A stretch of 64,000 nt of DNA from Leucobacter edaphi (GTDB lineage Bacteria; Actinomycetota; Actinomycetes; Actinomycetales; Microbacteriaceae). Under the pieces are notes generated by a model. It was not told where the DNA came from, searched no databases, and saw only the letters and a list, made by a program, of their open reading frames with translations. Positions 9,919-20,412 of this stretch are shown here, one piece after another (positions within the stretch are counted from its first letter, which is position 1; every line of letters starts with the position of its first letter). A program made the translations under genes and the position numbers. The stretch lies in assembly GCF_016522535.1 (NCBI RefSeq), contig NZ_JAEHOI010000002.1, positions 62,001-126,000 of the forward strand, given 5' to 3'.

Positions 9919-9956
9919 CGCAGGGCCCCGGATCGCGAACGATCCGGGGCCCTGCG
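9919..9956. terminator. Strong bidirectional hairpin between mfd and a lipoprotein gene
   Basis: Two perfect 17-nt arms (9919-9935 and 9940-9956) close on a CGAA tetraloop between convergent genes. The stem is very GC-rich; there is no pronounced T-tract. Confidence 0.75.
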
Positions 9957-9982
9957 CTGGTCAGCTCGGCCGAAGCCGGCGA

Positions 9983-10486
9983 CTACTTGGTCTTGCAGAC
10001 CTCAGTGAGCTTGTTGCCGGCATCCTGGATCTTGGTCGCGTGATCCGTCATGTCCTTCTGGAGCTTCTGAGCGGTCTCCTGAACGGCCTTGGCCTTCTCC
10101 ATCGCGTTCGGGTCGGTCGGGTCGAGGTTCTTCAGGTCAGCGAACTGCTTGAAGTCGACGCCCTCGACGCTGTCGATGAAGGAGTTGTACTCCTTGGCGA
10201 AGGTGTCGAGCGGCTTCTTCACCTCTTCGTTGGTGACCTTGGTCTGCGCGTCCTTGATCGCCTTAGTGACGGGCTCGAATGCGCCCTTGATGTCGGCGTC
10301 CTCGCCCTGGGTCGCCTTCTGGAGCTCCGCGTTGACGTTGGACTGCGACTTCGTGACGACGCTCTCCATCTGATCGTTCGTGATCTTGCACGCGTCAGCA
10401 ACGCTCTGGCCGCCCGAGCAGGAAACGAGCGCGGCTGCGAGGCCGAACGTAGCAAGAACGGCACCAATGCGGCGTACAGACTTCAT
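9983..10486 (-). CDS. Small lipoprotein of unknown function
   Basis: 167 residues with a lysine/arginine-containing signal peptide and the lipobox LVSC (lipidated Cys near residue 23). The mature part is hydrophilic, lysine- and aspartate-rich and helical, with heptad-like spacing over residues 60-150, so it may form coiled helices on the outer face of the membrane. I do not recognise a named domain. The upstream AAGGAAG is about 12 nt from the ATG. It shares a 234-bp divergent, locally AT-rich gap with mazG. Confidence 0.75.
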   Translation of the reverse strand: MKSVRRIGAVLATFGLAAALVSCSGGQSVADACKITNDQMESVVTKSQSNVNAELQKATQGEDADIKGAFEPVTKAIKDAQTKVTNEEVKKPLDTFAKEYNSFIDSVEGVDFKQFADLKNLDPTDPNAMEKAKAVQETAQKLQKDMTDHATKIQDAGNKLTEVCKTK

Positions 10487-10708
10487 AGTGATGAATCACT
10501 TCCTTGTATCGATGTAACTGTCCCCAAAGCCATAGGAAACTCCGAGTTGAGCATCAGCATAATCGCATTTCACGCATCGGCTCTAATTGGAATGGATTGA
10601 GTTCACCCCCTGTTCGCCGGATCCGGCCGGCCCGGGGCCCGCGTCGCCGTGCTGAGCAGAAAGCCTCACTGCCCGGATCAGCCGCGGTGCGCTCGGAGGC
10701 TCTGACGG

Positions 10709-10714
10709 TATCGT
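10709..10714 (+). promoter_or_regulatory. -10 box of a leaderless promoter (mazG)
   Basis: TATCGT ends 6 nt before the ATG at 10721 and no ribosome binding site is present. The rest of the 234-bp gap (10487-10720) contains an AT-rich stretch near 10530-10600 that probably carries the promoter of the divergent lipoprotein gene. Confidence 0.5.
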
Positions 10715-10720
10715 TGCGTC

Positions 10721-11479
10721 ATGGACGAGCGAACGAAGCACGATCGTCACGAGGCCGATTCCAGCGCCCGCGGCGACCGTGCGAACACAACGGATGCCGC
10801 AGCGATCGCCAGGGTCGCCGACACGGTACGGACCATGGTGGCGCCGGGGGGCTGCGCCTGGCACGAGGCCCAGACGCACGGGTCGCTCACGCGCTACCTC
10901 GTGGAGGAAACCTCCGAGTTCATCGATGCGATCGAGCGGGAGCTCCCGCCGAGCGAGGTCGGGTTGGAGCTCGGGGACGTGCTGTACCAGGTGCTCTTCC
11001 ACGCGGCCATCGCGGAGCGAGACGGCGAGGGCTACGACCTGGCCTCGGTGGCCGACGCCCTCAACGAAAAGCTGATCGCGCGCCACCCGCACGTCTTCGG
11101 CGACCGCGGCCGAATGACCGTCGAAGAACTCAACGCCGAGTGGGAGCGGCTCAAAGAGGACGCCGCGGGGGAGGACCGGGGAAGCCGCGGGGCGCTCGAC
11201 GGGATCCCCTCCGGAATGCCGACGCTCGCGCGCGCGGCGAAGGTCGTTGACCGCCTGCAGCGCGCGGGGCTCATCAATCCGGGCGCAGGCAGGATCCATC
11301 CGGACGAGCCGCTCGCGGCGGTGATCGGGCCGGATGAGGGCCGGCTGGCCGAAACGGGGATCGGAGACGCGATGCTCGCGCTCGTCACCCGCGCGAACGA
11401 CGCCGGCGTCGATCCGGACCGGGCGCTGCGGCTCGCGGTCGAACGCCTGAGCGCGCGCGCCCTGCACCGGGGCGAATAG
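10721..11479 (+). CDS. mazG: MazG family nucleoside triphosphate pyrophosphohydrolase
   Basis: Hydrolyses (deoxy)NTPs to NMP and pyrophosphate, a house-cleaning function. The metal-binding MazG helices are visible: LVEETSEFIDAIE (EExxE) near residue 63 and ELGDVLYQVLFHA (ExxD) near residue 83. 252 residues with a second, weaker MazG-like half at the C-terminus, as in the long MazG form. The N-terminal 25 residues are charged and probably disordered. Convergent with the LuxR gene. Confidence 0.88.
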   Translation: MDERTKHDRHEADSSARGDRANTTDAAAIARVADTVRTMVAPGGCAWHEAQTHGSLTRYLVEETSEFIDAIERELPPSEVGLELGDVLYQVLFHAAIAERDGEGYDLASVADALNEKLIARHPHVFGDRGRMTVEELNAEWERLKEDAAGEDRGSRGALDGIPSGMPTLARAAKVVDRLQRAGLINPGAGRIHPDEPLAAVIGPDEGRLAETGIGDAMLALVTRANDAGVDPDRALRLAVERLSARALHRGE

Positions 11480-11531
11480 TCCGCGACGCGCGCCGTTCCG
11501 CGGTGCAGCCGATCGCGGCCTGAGCGGGAGG

Positions 11532-12371
11532 CTACGGCAGGATGCCGATCCGGCGGGCCGCGACGACCGCGGCGTGGCGGGTCGGCGCCTCGAGCTTGCT
11601 CATCGCGGCCCGCAGATAGCTCTTCACCGTGCTCTCCGTGAGCCCGAGCAGGCGGCCGATCGCGATGTTCGTGCTCCCGAGCGCGGCCTCGGCGAGCACG
11701 TCGACCTCGCGCGGCGACAGCGAGACGGGAGCGGTCGCTGTGCCGGTGGCCGCCTCGCGCGGACCCCCGGCGAACCGGGCTTCCAGCGCGGCGAGACGGG
11801 CGCGGAGGCCGGCGTCGGTGACATCGGCGGTGATCCGACGCAGCTCGGCGTGGCCGAGCCGCAGGTCCTCGAGGCGAACGCCGTCGAACATGGCGTCCGA
11901 GCGGGCGGCGACTCTGCGTTCGACCTCATCCTCGATGCGGATCTCCCGCGCGAGTTCGCGGGCCACGGCGGCTCCGGCCTCGACGAAGGCAGCGCGCGGG
12001 GAGCGCTCGCGAGAACCGCCGTACAGGATCGCGCGGGCCTCGCCGTCGACAACGACGGGCATCGCGAACAGGGCCTGGATCCCCTCGCCGAGAATCTGGG
12101 CGTCGTAGTCGTGCGTGATGTGGCGGCAGCGGCGATAGTCGCCCGTGACGCGGGGGCGCCGCTCGCTCACCGCCCGGCCGCCGAGGCCGCGTTCCGTGCG
12201 CACCCGGAGCTGCGTGAGGTACTCGGTGCGGTTGCCGACGGCTGACGTCACCGCTGTCGTTCCCGCCGACTCGTATCCTCCGAAGGCGAGCGGGAATCCG
12301 GTGGCGCGCGAGAACTCGGCGACGGCGTCGGCGAGCAGTCGTCGCGCCGGTTCCCCTGTGAGCTGCAGCAT
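11532..12371 (-). CDS. LuxR-family regulator with N-terminal GAF-like sensor
   Basis: 279 residues. The N-terminal part (about 1-140) resembles a GAF sensor domain; the C-terminal part is a clear LuxR helix-turn-helix with LSPREVDVLAEAALG near residue 212 and IGRLLGLTESTVKSYLR. No receiver domain with a phosphoacceptor Asp is seen, so it is probably ligand-responsive rather than part of a two-component system. The start is ATG 12371 behind AGGGAG; an upstream in-frame ATG has no such site. Regulons of such proteins cannot be guessed from sequence. Confidence 0.8.
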   Translation of the reverse strand: MLQLTGEPARRLLADAVAEFSRATGFPLAFGGYESAGTTAVTSAVGNRTEYLTQLRVRTERGLGGRAVSERRPRVTGDYRRCRHITHDYDAQILGEGIQALFAMPVVVDGEARAILYGGSRERSPRAAFVEAGAAVARELAREIRIEDEVERRVAARSDAMFDGVRLEDLRLGHAELRRITADVTDAGLRARLAALEARFAGGPREAATGTATAPVSLSPREVDVLAEAALGSTNIAIGRLLGLTESTVKSYLRAAMSKLEAPTRHAAVVAARRIGILP

Positions 12372-12422
12372 CGGAACTCCCTGTGGTTCGGAGGTACCAC
12401 ACGGTAACACGGTTCCGGCGGC

Positions 12423-12836
12423 TCAGCCGGTCGACTCCGCCCACAGGGCGCGGAGCACGCCCACGGTCTCGTCGAGGTCGACGCCGTTCCCCTGAGCGGA
12501 CTCGACCAGGGCTCTGGCGTGCGCCACGACGGTTCCGGGCGCGCGGGAGGCTCCCGGAGCGACGCGCGTGCCAGCCGCGGTGCGGGTGACCACGAGTCCC
12601 TCCTGTTCCAGCGTGCGATACGCCTTCGCCGCGGTGGCCTGCGCGACGTCGAAATCGCGTGCCGTCTGCCGCACCGTGGGGAGTCGTTCGCCATCGCCCA
12701 GTTGGCCGGTCCTGATCGCGCCGCGGAAGAGCTCCGCGATCCCGTCGGCGGAGCGTGGCGCCGAACGCTCCGGCTCCTGACCGCCCGTCCGAGCGACGTC
12801 GCCGTCGTGCGCCGCCGGAGCGTTCGTCGCGGTCAC
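12423..12836 (-). CDS. GntR family transcriptional regulator (YtrA-like, short)
   Basis: 137-residue protein with a single winged helix: GERLPTVRQTARDFDVAQATAAKAYRTLEQEG at about residues 50-81 (quoted in part elsewhere), followed by a short helical tail instead of a large effector domain. This layout is that of the YtrA subfamily, which usually represses membrane or transport operons. It starts with GTG overlapping the stop of the upstream membrane-protein gene (GTGA), so it is co-transcribed with it. The inverted-repeat cluster at 13935-13976 in front of the operon is the likely operator. Confidence 0.85.
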   Translation of the reverse strand: MTATNAPAAHDGDVARTGGQEPERSAPRSADGIAELFRGAIRTGQLGDGERLPTVRQTARDFDVAQATAAKAYRTLEQEGLVVTRTAAGTRVAPGASRAPGTVVAHARALVESAQGNGVDLDETVGVLRALWAESTG

Positions 12837-13912
12837 GCCGTCACCTCGGTCGTCTCGGGGGCCGCGAGCGTCGTCTCGGAGTCGTCGGCGTCGCGCCTGA
12901 ACCGGGCACCGGCCGCGCGGCGGACGCGGATCGTGTCGGCGACGATGCGCAGCAGGAGCGCCGCGCCAGCACCCTGGACGAGGTAGCCGCCGCGATGCAT
13001 CAGCTCGGCGACCGCCCGGTAGTCGGATCCCGCGTAGAACGTGTCTCCGGCCTCGCCGGGAGCGGACATGCCGGTGGCCGAGACGATGATCGAGCCGGTG
13101 AAGCCGACGTGAGCCAGGACGACGCCCGTGGTAAGCAGGAGCCCGCCGAGGGCGACGAGCCCGACGAGCCGGGCCGTGCTGCGGCGCTCGGCGAGTGTCT
13201 GGGAGGGCGAAGCAGTGCGTGACACGGCTCGCCTCGCGTCGCGACCGAGCACGATTGCGACGGCGAGGAACGCGGCCGCGAGGGCGAGGAGCGTCGTGCC
13301 GTGGTTGAGCCAGCCGGCACCGTCGAAGTAGCCGAGCCCGCCCTGCATCTGCTGATAGGTGGGGGTGTCCTCCGTGAGCGTGCCGATACCGTATCGATTG
13401 GCCCCCGCGGGCGGGACGACGCCGATGGCCGACTGCCAGAGTGCAACGCAACCCAGGATCGCCGCGGTGATCCCGGCCGCGATCCCTGGTGCGATCGGGA
13501 GATTCGTCCACCACCGGCGATGCGGGCCGATTGTGCGCGCCGCGAGCTCGGGCCTCGGTTCCCTGGCGAGCAGCACCCCGAGGATGGCGATGGACGCCGC
13601 CGCAGCGAACAGGGGAAGGGATCTCGTGAGCGCTCCCGTCGACCAGTGCACGGCGGTGACCTGGATGTGGAGCGTGATCCAGTTGGCGATGGCCGTCACC
13701 GCGAGGATGCCGAGCGGCGCCCAGATGCCGTACAGCGCGAGCGTGGATCGACGGTGCGAGGGGTGCTGGCCGCTCTGGGGGAGCGTGACGACCGGCCTGC
13801 GCACGATCCAGGAGAGGGCGAAGAAGATGACTCCGAGCGTGAGCGCGGATTCGATCGGGAAGATCTCCTTCAGCGTCCGCAAAACGACGATGAGCAGAGT
13901 GATGGGGTCCAT
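12833..13912 (-). CDS. Multi-pass membrane protein in a GntR operon (DUF1648-like)
   Basis: 359 residues with roughly seven to eight hydrophobic segments: near the N-terminus (ITLLIVVLRTLKEIF), two around residues 55-120, two around 150-200, and two to three near 220-340. The arrangement resembles the DUF1648-type membrane proteins that travel with YtrA-type GntR regulators, but I am unsure of the exact family. ATG 13912 follows GAAGGAGG. First gene of the two-gene operon with the GntR gene. Confidence 0.75.
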   Translation of the reverse strand: MDPITLLIVVLRTLKEIFPIESALTLGVIFFALSWIVRRPVVTLPQSGQHPSHRRSTLALYGIWAPLGILAVTAIANWITLHIQVTAVHWSTGALTRSLPLFAAAASIAILGVLLAREPRPELAARTIGPHRRWWTNLPIAPGIAAGITAAILGCVALWQSAIGVVPPAGANRYGIGTLTEDTPTYQQMQGGLGYFDGAGWLNHGTTLLALAAAFLAVAIVLGRDARRAVSRTASPSQTLAERRSTARLVGLVALGGLLLTTGVVLAHVGFTGSIIVSATGMSAPGEAGDTFYAGSDYRAVAELMHRGGYLVQGAGAALLLRIVADTIRVRRAAGARFRRDADDSETTLAAPETTEVTA

Positions 13913-13934
13913 GCAGCCTCCTTCGAGTGATTGT

Positions 13935-13976
13935 GTTGTGAAGTTAGCACAACTTGTGCTGCCGCGGGAGCACAAC
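13935..13976. promoter_or_regulatory. Operator cluster of the GntR operon
   Basis: Three overlapping inverted repeats built from the half-site TTGTGCT/AGCACAA: GTTGTG-N7-CACAAC (13935-13953), the perfect palindrome AGCACAA-C-TTGTGCT (13946-13960), and TTGTGCT-N8-AGCACAA (13954-13975). They lie 23-64 bp upstream of the membrane-protein start, where a repressor would block transcription. The encoded GntR protein is the obvious candidate ligand. Confidence 0.65.
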
Positions 13977-14086
13977 TGAGGATTCGGGGCGATCGTCCCG
14001 CCGCCGTACGCCGCGGGGGAGGGCTGCCCGGGATCGAAACGAGCGCCGCCCCCGTTCACCGCGCCCCGCGAGAAGTGGAACAATGG

Positions 14087-15391
14087 ATGACCATGGCCAA
14101 CCCCGTGAACCCGCCGCGCGGCATGCGCGACTTCCTTCCCGCCGACAAAGCCCGCCGCGAGCACGCCCTTGGGATCATTCGCGGCGTCTACCGCGCCCAC
14201 GGCTTCGACGAGATCGAGACGCCGGTCGTTGAGGACTGGTCGCGGCTGCACGCCGGACTCGGCGGCGACAACGAGAAACTCTCGTTCTCGATCCTGAAGC
14301 GCGGGATCACGTCCGAGGCGCTCGCAGCAGCCGCCGAGGCTGGCGACGTGGAACAGCTCGCTGACCTGGGCCTGCGCTTCGACCTCACGGTGCCGCTCAC
14401 CCGCTACTACGCGACCCACCGCGCCGAGCTTCCTCCGGTGTTCCGCGCGATCCAGATCGCCCCGGTGTGGCGTGCGGAGCGCCCGCAGAAGGGCCGCTAC
14501 CGCCAGTTCGTGCAGGCCGATATCGACATCATCGGCGAGCCGGGGCTGCTCGCGGAGATCGAGCTCGTGACCGCCACCTCGCAGGCGCTCGCTGAGCTCG
14601 GCCTGCAGGGCTGCGTGATCCGCGTGAACGACCGTCGGATCCTGTTCGGCCTGCTCGCGCACTGCGGCTTCGCCCCCGAGACGCACGATCGCGCGCTCAT
14701 CATCGTCGACAAGCTCGACAAGATCGGCGTGCCAGGGGTCGTGGAGGAGCTGCGCGAGCTCGATGCCGAGGCCGCCGAGCGGATGGGAGCCGTCCTCGAG
14801 GGCGCCGCTCCCGCGCTCGCCGGCGACGGGATCCCGCTCACCCGCGAGGCGATCGCCGCGGTACTTCCTGACGGTGCCGCCGAGCAGGGCGTCGAGAACC
14901 TGTCCGCGCTCGGTGAGGCGCTCGCGGGCGCGCTGCCCGCTGGCGTCGAGGTGCGCTTCGACCCCACCCTCGTGCGCGGCATGGGCTACTACACGGGCAC
15001 GATCTTCGAGGTTGCCCACCCGGGATCCGGCAGCTCGGTCGGCGGCGGCGGACGCTACGACGGCATGGTCGGCCGCTTTCTCGGCCAGGACGTTCCTGCC
15101 GTTGGCTTCTCGATCGGCTTCGAGCGGGTCGTCGACCTCATCGAACTGCCCGAGACCGAGGGCCCCGACGCTGTCGCGCTCGTCCACGACGCCGACGTGC
15201 CCTTCGGTGAGCTCCTCGCGCTCAAGCGGGAGCTCGTCGATCGGGGGCACCGCGTCCGCCTCGAGCGCCGGCAGAAGAACATGAAGACCCTGCTCGCGCG
15301 GATCGAGGAGCAGGGATTCTCCCGCTTTGCCAACGTGCGATCCGGCGCGACCTCGGCGGACGAGCTCGAGTTCCGCGTACTCGGCTCCTGA
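14087..15391 (+). CDS. hisS: Histidine-tRNA ligase
   Basis: Class II aminoacyl-tRNA synthetase, 434 residues. Motif 1 region PPRGMRDFLP, motif 2 region with DLTVPLTRYYA, the histidine-specific GMGYYTGTIFE loop, and a GGGGRYDGM glycine-rich segment are all present. ATG 14087 (MTM...) and ATG 14093 are both plausible; the former is reported. An AACAAT hexamer ends 8 nt before 14093, so a leaderless start there is possible. Confidence 0.95.
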   Translation: MTMANPVNPPRGMRDFLPADKARREHALGIIRGVYRAHGFDEIETPVVEDWSRLHAGLGGDNEKLSFSILKRGITSEALAAAAEAGDVEQLADLGLRFDLTVPLTRYYATHRAELPPVFRAIQIAPVWRAERPQKGRYRQFVQADIDIIGEPGLLAEIELVTATSQALAELGLQGCVIRVNDRRILFGLLAHCGFAPETHDRALIIVDKLDKIGVPGVVEELRELDAEAAERMGAVLEGAAPALAGDGIPLTREAIAAVLPDGAAEQGVENLSALGEALAGALPAGVEVRFDPTLVRGMGYYTGTIFEVAHPGSGSSVGGGGRYDGMVGRFLGQDVPAVGFSIGFERVVDLIELPETEGPDAVALVHDADVPFGELLALKRELVDRGHRVRLERRQKNMKTLLARIEEQGFSRFANVRSGATSADELEFRVLGS

Positions 15392-15534
15392 ACCGCGGGC
15401 CCATCACCGAGACGGTGCTCCCGATCGGGAATTCCCAGCCCGTTCCACGTTGACCGCAGGCGGCTTCGCTGGGACGCTGGAACCACCGCGGCGACCCGAC
15501 CGCGGAGGAGCCCGATCACCTCACGGGGGCGCAC

Positions 15535-17362
<1,828 letters not shown>

Positions 17363-17397
17363 GACGAACACTGAACGCGAACAGCGATGGCGGCGCG

Positions 17398-17925
17398 GTG
17401 AAGCGCTGGGCCGGGGATCTCGGGGCATGGGCCTCGAGCCTCCGGTTCAGCGGCTTCACCGCGCTCGTCGTCGTGTTCGTGATCGGCGGGGCGCTGATCA
17501 TCAGCCCGAGCCTGTCGACGTTCGTGCAGCAGCGGCGGGAGATCGCCGAGCTGCGCGAGAGCGTCCGCGTGCACCGCGAGGCGGTCACGGAGATGGAAGC
17601 GGAGCGGGTGAAGTGGAAGGATCCCGCGTATATCCGCTCGCAGGCCCGTGACCGGCTGTTCTATGTCGTGCCGGGGGAGACCCAGCTCAACGTGATCGAT
17701 GACGTCGTGCTGCCGGTCGAGTCCGACGAGAAGACGAGCGCCAAGCTCTCGCAGGTCGAGGGGGACTGGACCGGCGGCCTCGCGGCCTCGTTCCTGAAGG
17801 CGGGAACAGCGGAGCCCGCGAAGGATCAGGCCGCGAAGGATCAGGCCGCGAAGGACCAGGCGGCGAAGGACCAGGCGGCGAAGGATCAGGCCGCGAACCC
17901 CCAGGCCCCCGCCGCGCAGCCCTAG
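17398..17925 (+). CDS. FtsB/DivIC-type septum formation protein
   Basis: 175 residues: a short cytoplasmic N-terminus, one membrane segment (TALVVVFVIGGALIIS near residues 22-37), then a coiled coil (QQRREIAELRESVRVHREAVTE) and the DivIC motif KDPAYIRSQARDRLFYVVPGET. This is the cell-division bitopic protein that pairs with FtsL and FtsQ. The start is uncertain: GTG 17398 is used; a CTG at 17371 has AGGA six bases upstream. The C-terminus carries five copies of the pentapeptide AKDQA, absent from the conserved core. Confidence 0.85.
   Translation: MKRWAGDLGAWASSLRFSGFTALVVVFVIGGALIISPSLSTFVQQRREIAELRESVRVHREAVTEMEAERVKWKDPAYIRSQARDRLFYVVPGETQLNVIDDVVLPVESDEKTSAKLSQVEGDWTGGLAASFLKAGTAEPAKDQAAKDQAAKDQAAKDQAAKDQAANPQAPAAQP
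17818..17907 (+). repeat. Coding 15-bp tandem repeat at the end of the FtsB-like gene
   Basis: Five in-frame 15-bp units (17818-17892), each encoding AKDQA, plus a degenerate sixth (17893-17907). Units 1, 2 and 5 are identical and units 3 and 4 are identical, differing only by GAT/GAC and GCC/GCG, so recent slippage expansion is likely. Confidence 0.9.
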
Positions 17926-18006
17926 CGTCCCGCGGTGCCGACCGCACAGAGCGCGGCGCAACGCCGCAGCGCACCCACGAACCACACCTCACGAGGAGAC
18001 ACGCAC

Positions 18007-18489
18007 ATGCCCCGCCCGCCCTTCACCCCGCCGACCGAAGCCGACATCGCCGCGGTGAGCGAGCAGCTCGGACGCGAGGCGCGCGGTGTCGTCGGCATCT
18101 CCGCCCGCGCCGCCGACGGATCGCCCGCGGTGGTCTCGACCTCGCCCCGCCTCCCCGACGGATCGCCGTTCCCCACCTTCTACTACCTGTGCCATCCCGA
18201 GGCCGTCGCGGCGGCGTCGCGGCTCGAGGCGGCTGGGGTCATGAACGAGTACAACGAGCTCCTCGCCGAGGACGAGTCGGTGCGCGAGGCCTACGCCCGC
18301 GCCCACGAGCAGTACATCGCCGACCGCGACTCGGTGGGCGAGGTTCCCGAACTCGCGGGCGTGAGTGCCGGCGGCATGCCCACGCGCGTCAAGTGCCTCC
18401 ACGCCCTCATCGGCCACGCGCTCGCGGCGGGTCCCGGCGTCAACCCGATCGGCGACCTTGCGCTCGAGCGGAGCGGCTGGACCGGCTGA
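18007..18489 (+). CDS. DUF501 domain-containing protein
   Basis: 160 residues. The family hallmarks are a PTFYYLCHPEAV segment near residue 60 and RVKCLHALIGHALA near residue 127. Function unknown; it is consistently found between ftsB/divIC and ppx/gppA-like genes in Actinobacteria. ATG 18007 follows GAGGAG. In this genome no ppx homologue follows; a type II NADH dehydrogenase does. Confidence 0.92.
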   Translation: MPRPPFTPPTEADIAAVSEQLGREARGVVGISARAADGSPAVVSTSPRLPDGSPFPTFYYLCHPEAVAAASRLEAAGVMNEYNELLAEDESVREAYARAHEQYIADRDSVGEVPELAGVSAGGMPTRVKCLHALIGHALAAGPGVNPIGDLALERSGWTG

Positions 18490-18590
18490 TCCCGTTCCGT
18501 TTGCCCCGCGCAGCCGCTCCCGGCGCCGAATTTTCTGCTGTACAGAGCGCAATTCCTGACGATAACGCGCCAGCAGCCTGTGAATCAGGG

Positions 18591-18596
18591 TAGAGT
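18591..18596 (+). promoter_or_regulatory. Possible -10 box of the ndh promoter
   Basis: TAGAGT lies 82 nt before the GTG start of the NADH dehydrogenase in a 189-bp gap; no -35 match is evident. Confidence 0.35.
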
Positions 18597-18678
18597 TGAG
18601 TGTCGGCCGTAAAACGCCCGATTTTTCCGTGCCCGCGCCGTGGGCCGAGATCCGCACACTCATCAAGGAGAATGCTTC

Positions 18679-20019
18679 GTGGCGAAGAAGATTCTGATCG
18701 TTGGTGGAGGCTACGCAGGCTTCTACACCGCATGGAAGCTGGAGAAGCTTCTCCGTGCCGGTGAGGCCGAGGTGACGATCGTCGATCCGCTCCCGTACAT
18801 GGCATACCTCCCGTTCCTGCCCGAGGTCGCGGCCGGTTCGATCGAGCCCCGCCACGCGGTGGTTGCCCGTCGCCGCCACCTCAAGAGCACGAGGAACATC
18901 GCCGGAAAGGTCACGGGCATCTCGAGCGCCACGAAGACCGCGACGATCACCCCGAACGTGGGCGAGCCCTTCGAGTTCGCGTACGACCAGATCGTCATCA
19001 CCACCGGTTCGGTGTCCCGCACCTTCCCGATCGCCGGCATCGCCGACAACGCGATCGGCATGAAGACGATCGAGGAGGCCATGGCCGTCCGCGATCGCAT
19101 GGTCGGCAACTTCGAGCGCGCGGCGTCGCTGCCCGCGGGCTCGCCCGAGCGCGCACGCCTGCTCACCGTCACGGTGGTCGGCGGCGGCTTCGCCGGCATC
19201 GAGACCATCTCCGAGCTCCGCTCCTTCGCGACCGCGCTGCTGCGCCGCTACCCGGAGATCACCTTCGACGAGACGAAGTTCCACCTCGTCGAGGCCATGG
19301 GCCGGATCATGCCCGAGGTGTCGCAGGAGACCGCGAACTGGGTCGTCAAGGATCAGACCCGTCGCGGCGTCGAGATCCACCTCGACACGCAGCTCTCCTC
19401 GGCCGTCGACGGCAAGATCGAGCTCTCGACCGGCGAGAACTACGAGTCCGACCTCATCGTCTGGACCGCCGGCGTCATGCCCCGCCCGTTCCTCCGCGGC
19501 ACCGACCTGCCGATCGGCCCGCGCGGCCACGTGATCGGCAGCCCGACGCTGCAGGTCACCACCGAGGACGGCCAGATCGTCGACGGCGCATGGACCGCCG
19601 GCGACACCTCGCAGACCCCCGACATCTCCTCGACCCCCGGCCCCGGCGGCTTCTGCGTCCCGAACGCTCAGCACGCCGTCCGCCAGGGTCGCCTGCTCGC
19701 GAAGAACATCGTCGCCACGCTGCGCGGCGAGGGCGTGCGCGAGTACAACCACAAGAACCAGGGCGCCGTCGCGGGCCTCGGCCTGAACACGGGCGTGTTC
19801 CAGTCGGGCAAGTTCGCGATGAAGGGCTACTTCGCCTGGCTCGCGCACCGCTTCTACCACGGGCTCGCAATCCCCACGTGGGAGCGCAAGTGGCGCGTGT
19901 TCGGCGGATGGGTCGGTCACTTCTTCCTGAACCGCGACATCGTGAACATCGAGGCCTCGCAGGAGCCCCGCGCGATCTTCGAGGAGTTCGCCTCGCGCCC
20001 GAAGCCGGCCGCGGAGTAA
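18679..20019 (+). CDS. ndh: Type II NADH dehydrogenase (NDH-2)
   Basis: Single-subunit, non-proton-pumping NADH:quinone oxidoreductase at the inner face of the membrane. 446 residues with two dinucleotide folds: FAD-binding LIVGGGYAGF at the start and NADH-binding VVGGGFAGIE near residue 170. The C-terminal segment (HRFYHGLAIPTWERKW) is the amphipathic membrane-anchoring part. It starts at GTG 18679 behind AAGGAG at 8-nt spacing. Monocistronic, closed by a good terminator. Confidence 0.9.
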   Translation: MAKKILIVGGGYAGFYTAWKLEKLLRAGEAEVTIVDPLPYMAYLPFLPEVAAGSIEPRHAVVARRRHLKSTRNIAGKVTGISSATKTATITPNVGEPFEFAYDQIVITTGSVSRTFPIAGIADNAIGMKTIEEAMAVRDRMVGNFERAASLPAGSPERARLLTVTVVGGGFAGIETISELRSFATALLRRYPEITFDETKFHLVEAMGRIMPEVSQETANWVVKDQTRRGVEIHLDTQLSSAVDGKIELSTGENYESDLIVWTAGVMPRPFLRGTDLPIGPRGHVIGSPTLQVTTEDGQIVDGAWTAGDTSQTPDISSTPGPGGFCVPNAQHAVRQGRLLAKNIVATLRGEGVREYNHKNQGAVAGLGLNTGVFQSGKFAMKGYFAWLAHRFYHGLAIPTWERKWRVFGGWVGHFFLNRDIVNIEASQEPRAIFEEFASRPKPAAE

Positions 20020-20053
20020 TTCCCGACCCGGGCCGCTGAGCCCGGCGCAGAGA

Positions 20054-20089
20054 AACGCCCCCGAGAGCGAGAGCTCCCGGGGGCGTTTT
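20054..20089 (+). terminator. Rho-independent terminator after ndh
   Basis: AACGCCCCCG pairs with CGGGGGCGTT, with an inner GAGC/GCTC extension, and ends in TTTT. It is the clearest factor-independent terminator on the plus strand here. Confidence 0.85.
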
Positions 20090-20100
20090 CGATTCCCTGC

Positions 20101-20412
20101 TCAGCTGTGGTTGCGCGGACTCATCTGCGGAGCCCCGGGTTGTGGCCCGGGGTCTGGCCAGGTCGGAGGGGCTACGCGCCAGTAGGGGCTCGCGTTCTCG
20201 ACGGCTAACATGAGCGAGCCGCATCTCAGCCCGAGTGCATACTTCTTGTCGTCCGAGACGGATCGCGGGTCGCTCAGAAAGGACTCGATCGTTTCGAGAT
20301 CAATTCCGGTGAGGCGCGCCACGTTCTCCAGAGTGACCAGCCCTCCGATCCTCTCATCACCGGGTACGCGGCGGAATATCTTCGGGTGGGGGACTGAGGT
20401 CCGGGTTCCCAC
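20101..20412 (-). CDS. Small hypothetical protein, possible helix-turn-helix
   Basis: 103 residues starting at GTG 20412, with AAGGAG five bases upstream. The segment VTLENVARLTGIDLETIESFL (residues about 26-46) looks like a XRE-style helix-turn-helix, but the C-terminal half has no recognisable feature and ends proline-rich. Its first 56 bp overlap the 3' end of the GNAT gene in another frame on the same strand, suggesting translational coupling. No in-frame alternative start was found downstream. Could be a regulator or simply a non-conserved frame. Confidence 0.5.
   Translation of the reverse strand: MGTRTSVPHPKIFRRVPGDERIGGLVTLENVARLTGIDLETIESFLSDPRSVSDDKKYALGLRCGSLMLAVENASPYWRVAPPTWPDPGPQPGAPQMSPRNHS

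Noticed and set aside
12837-15250. An 805-codon minus-strand open frame running from antisense hisS into the GntR-operon membrane protein
   Set aside because: Only the part from ATG 13912 codes for a hydrophobic membrane protein with a ribosome binding site; the rest is a shadow of hisS.
17818-17907. The 15-bp repeats as a CRISPR or regulatory repeat array
   Set aside because: They are contiguous, in frame, and encode AKDQA inside the FtsB-like gene.
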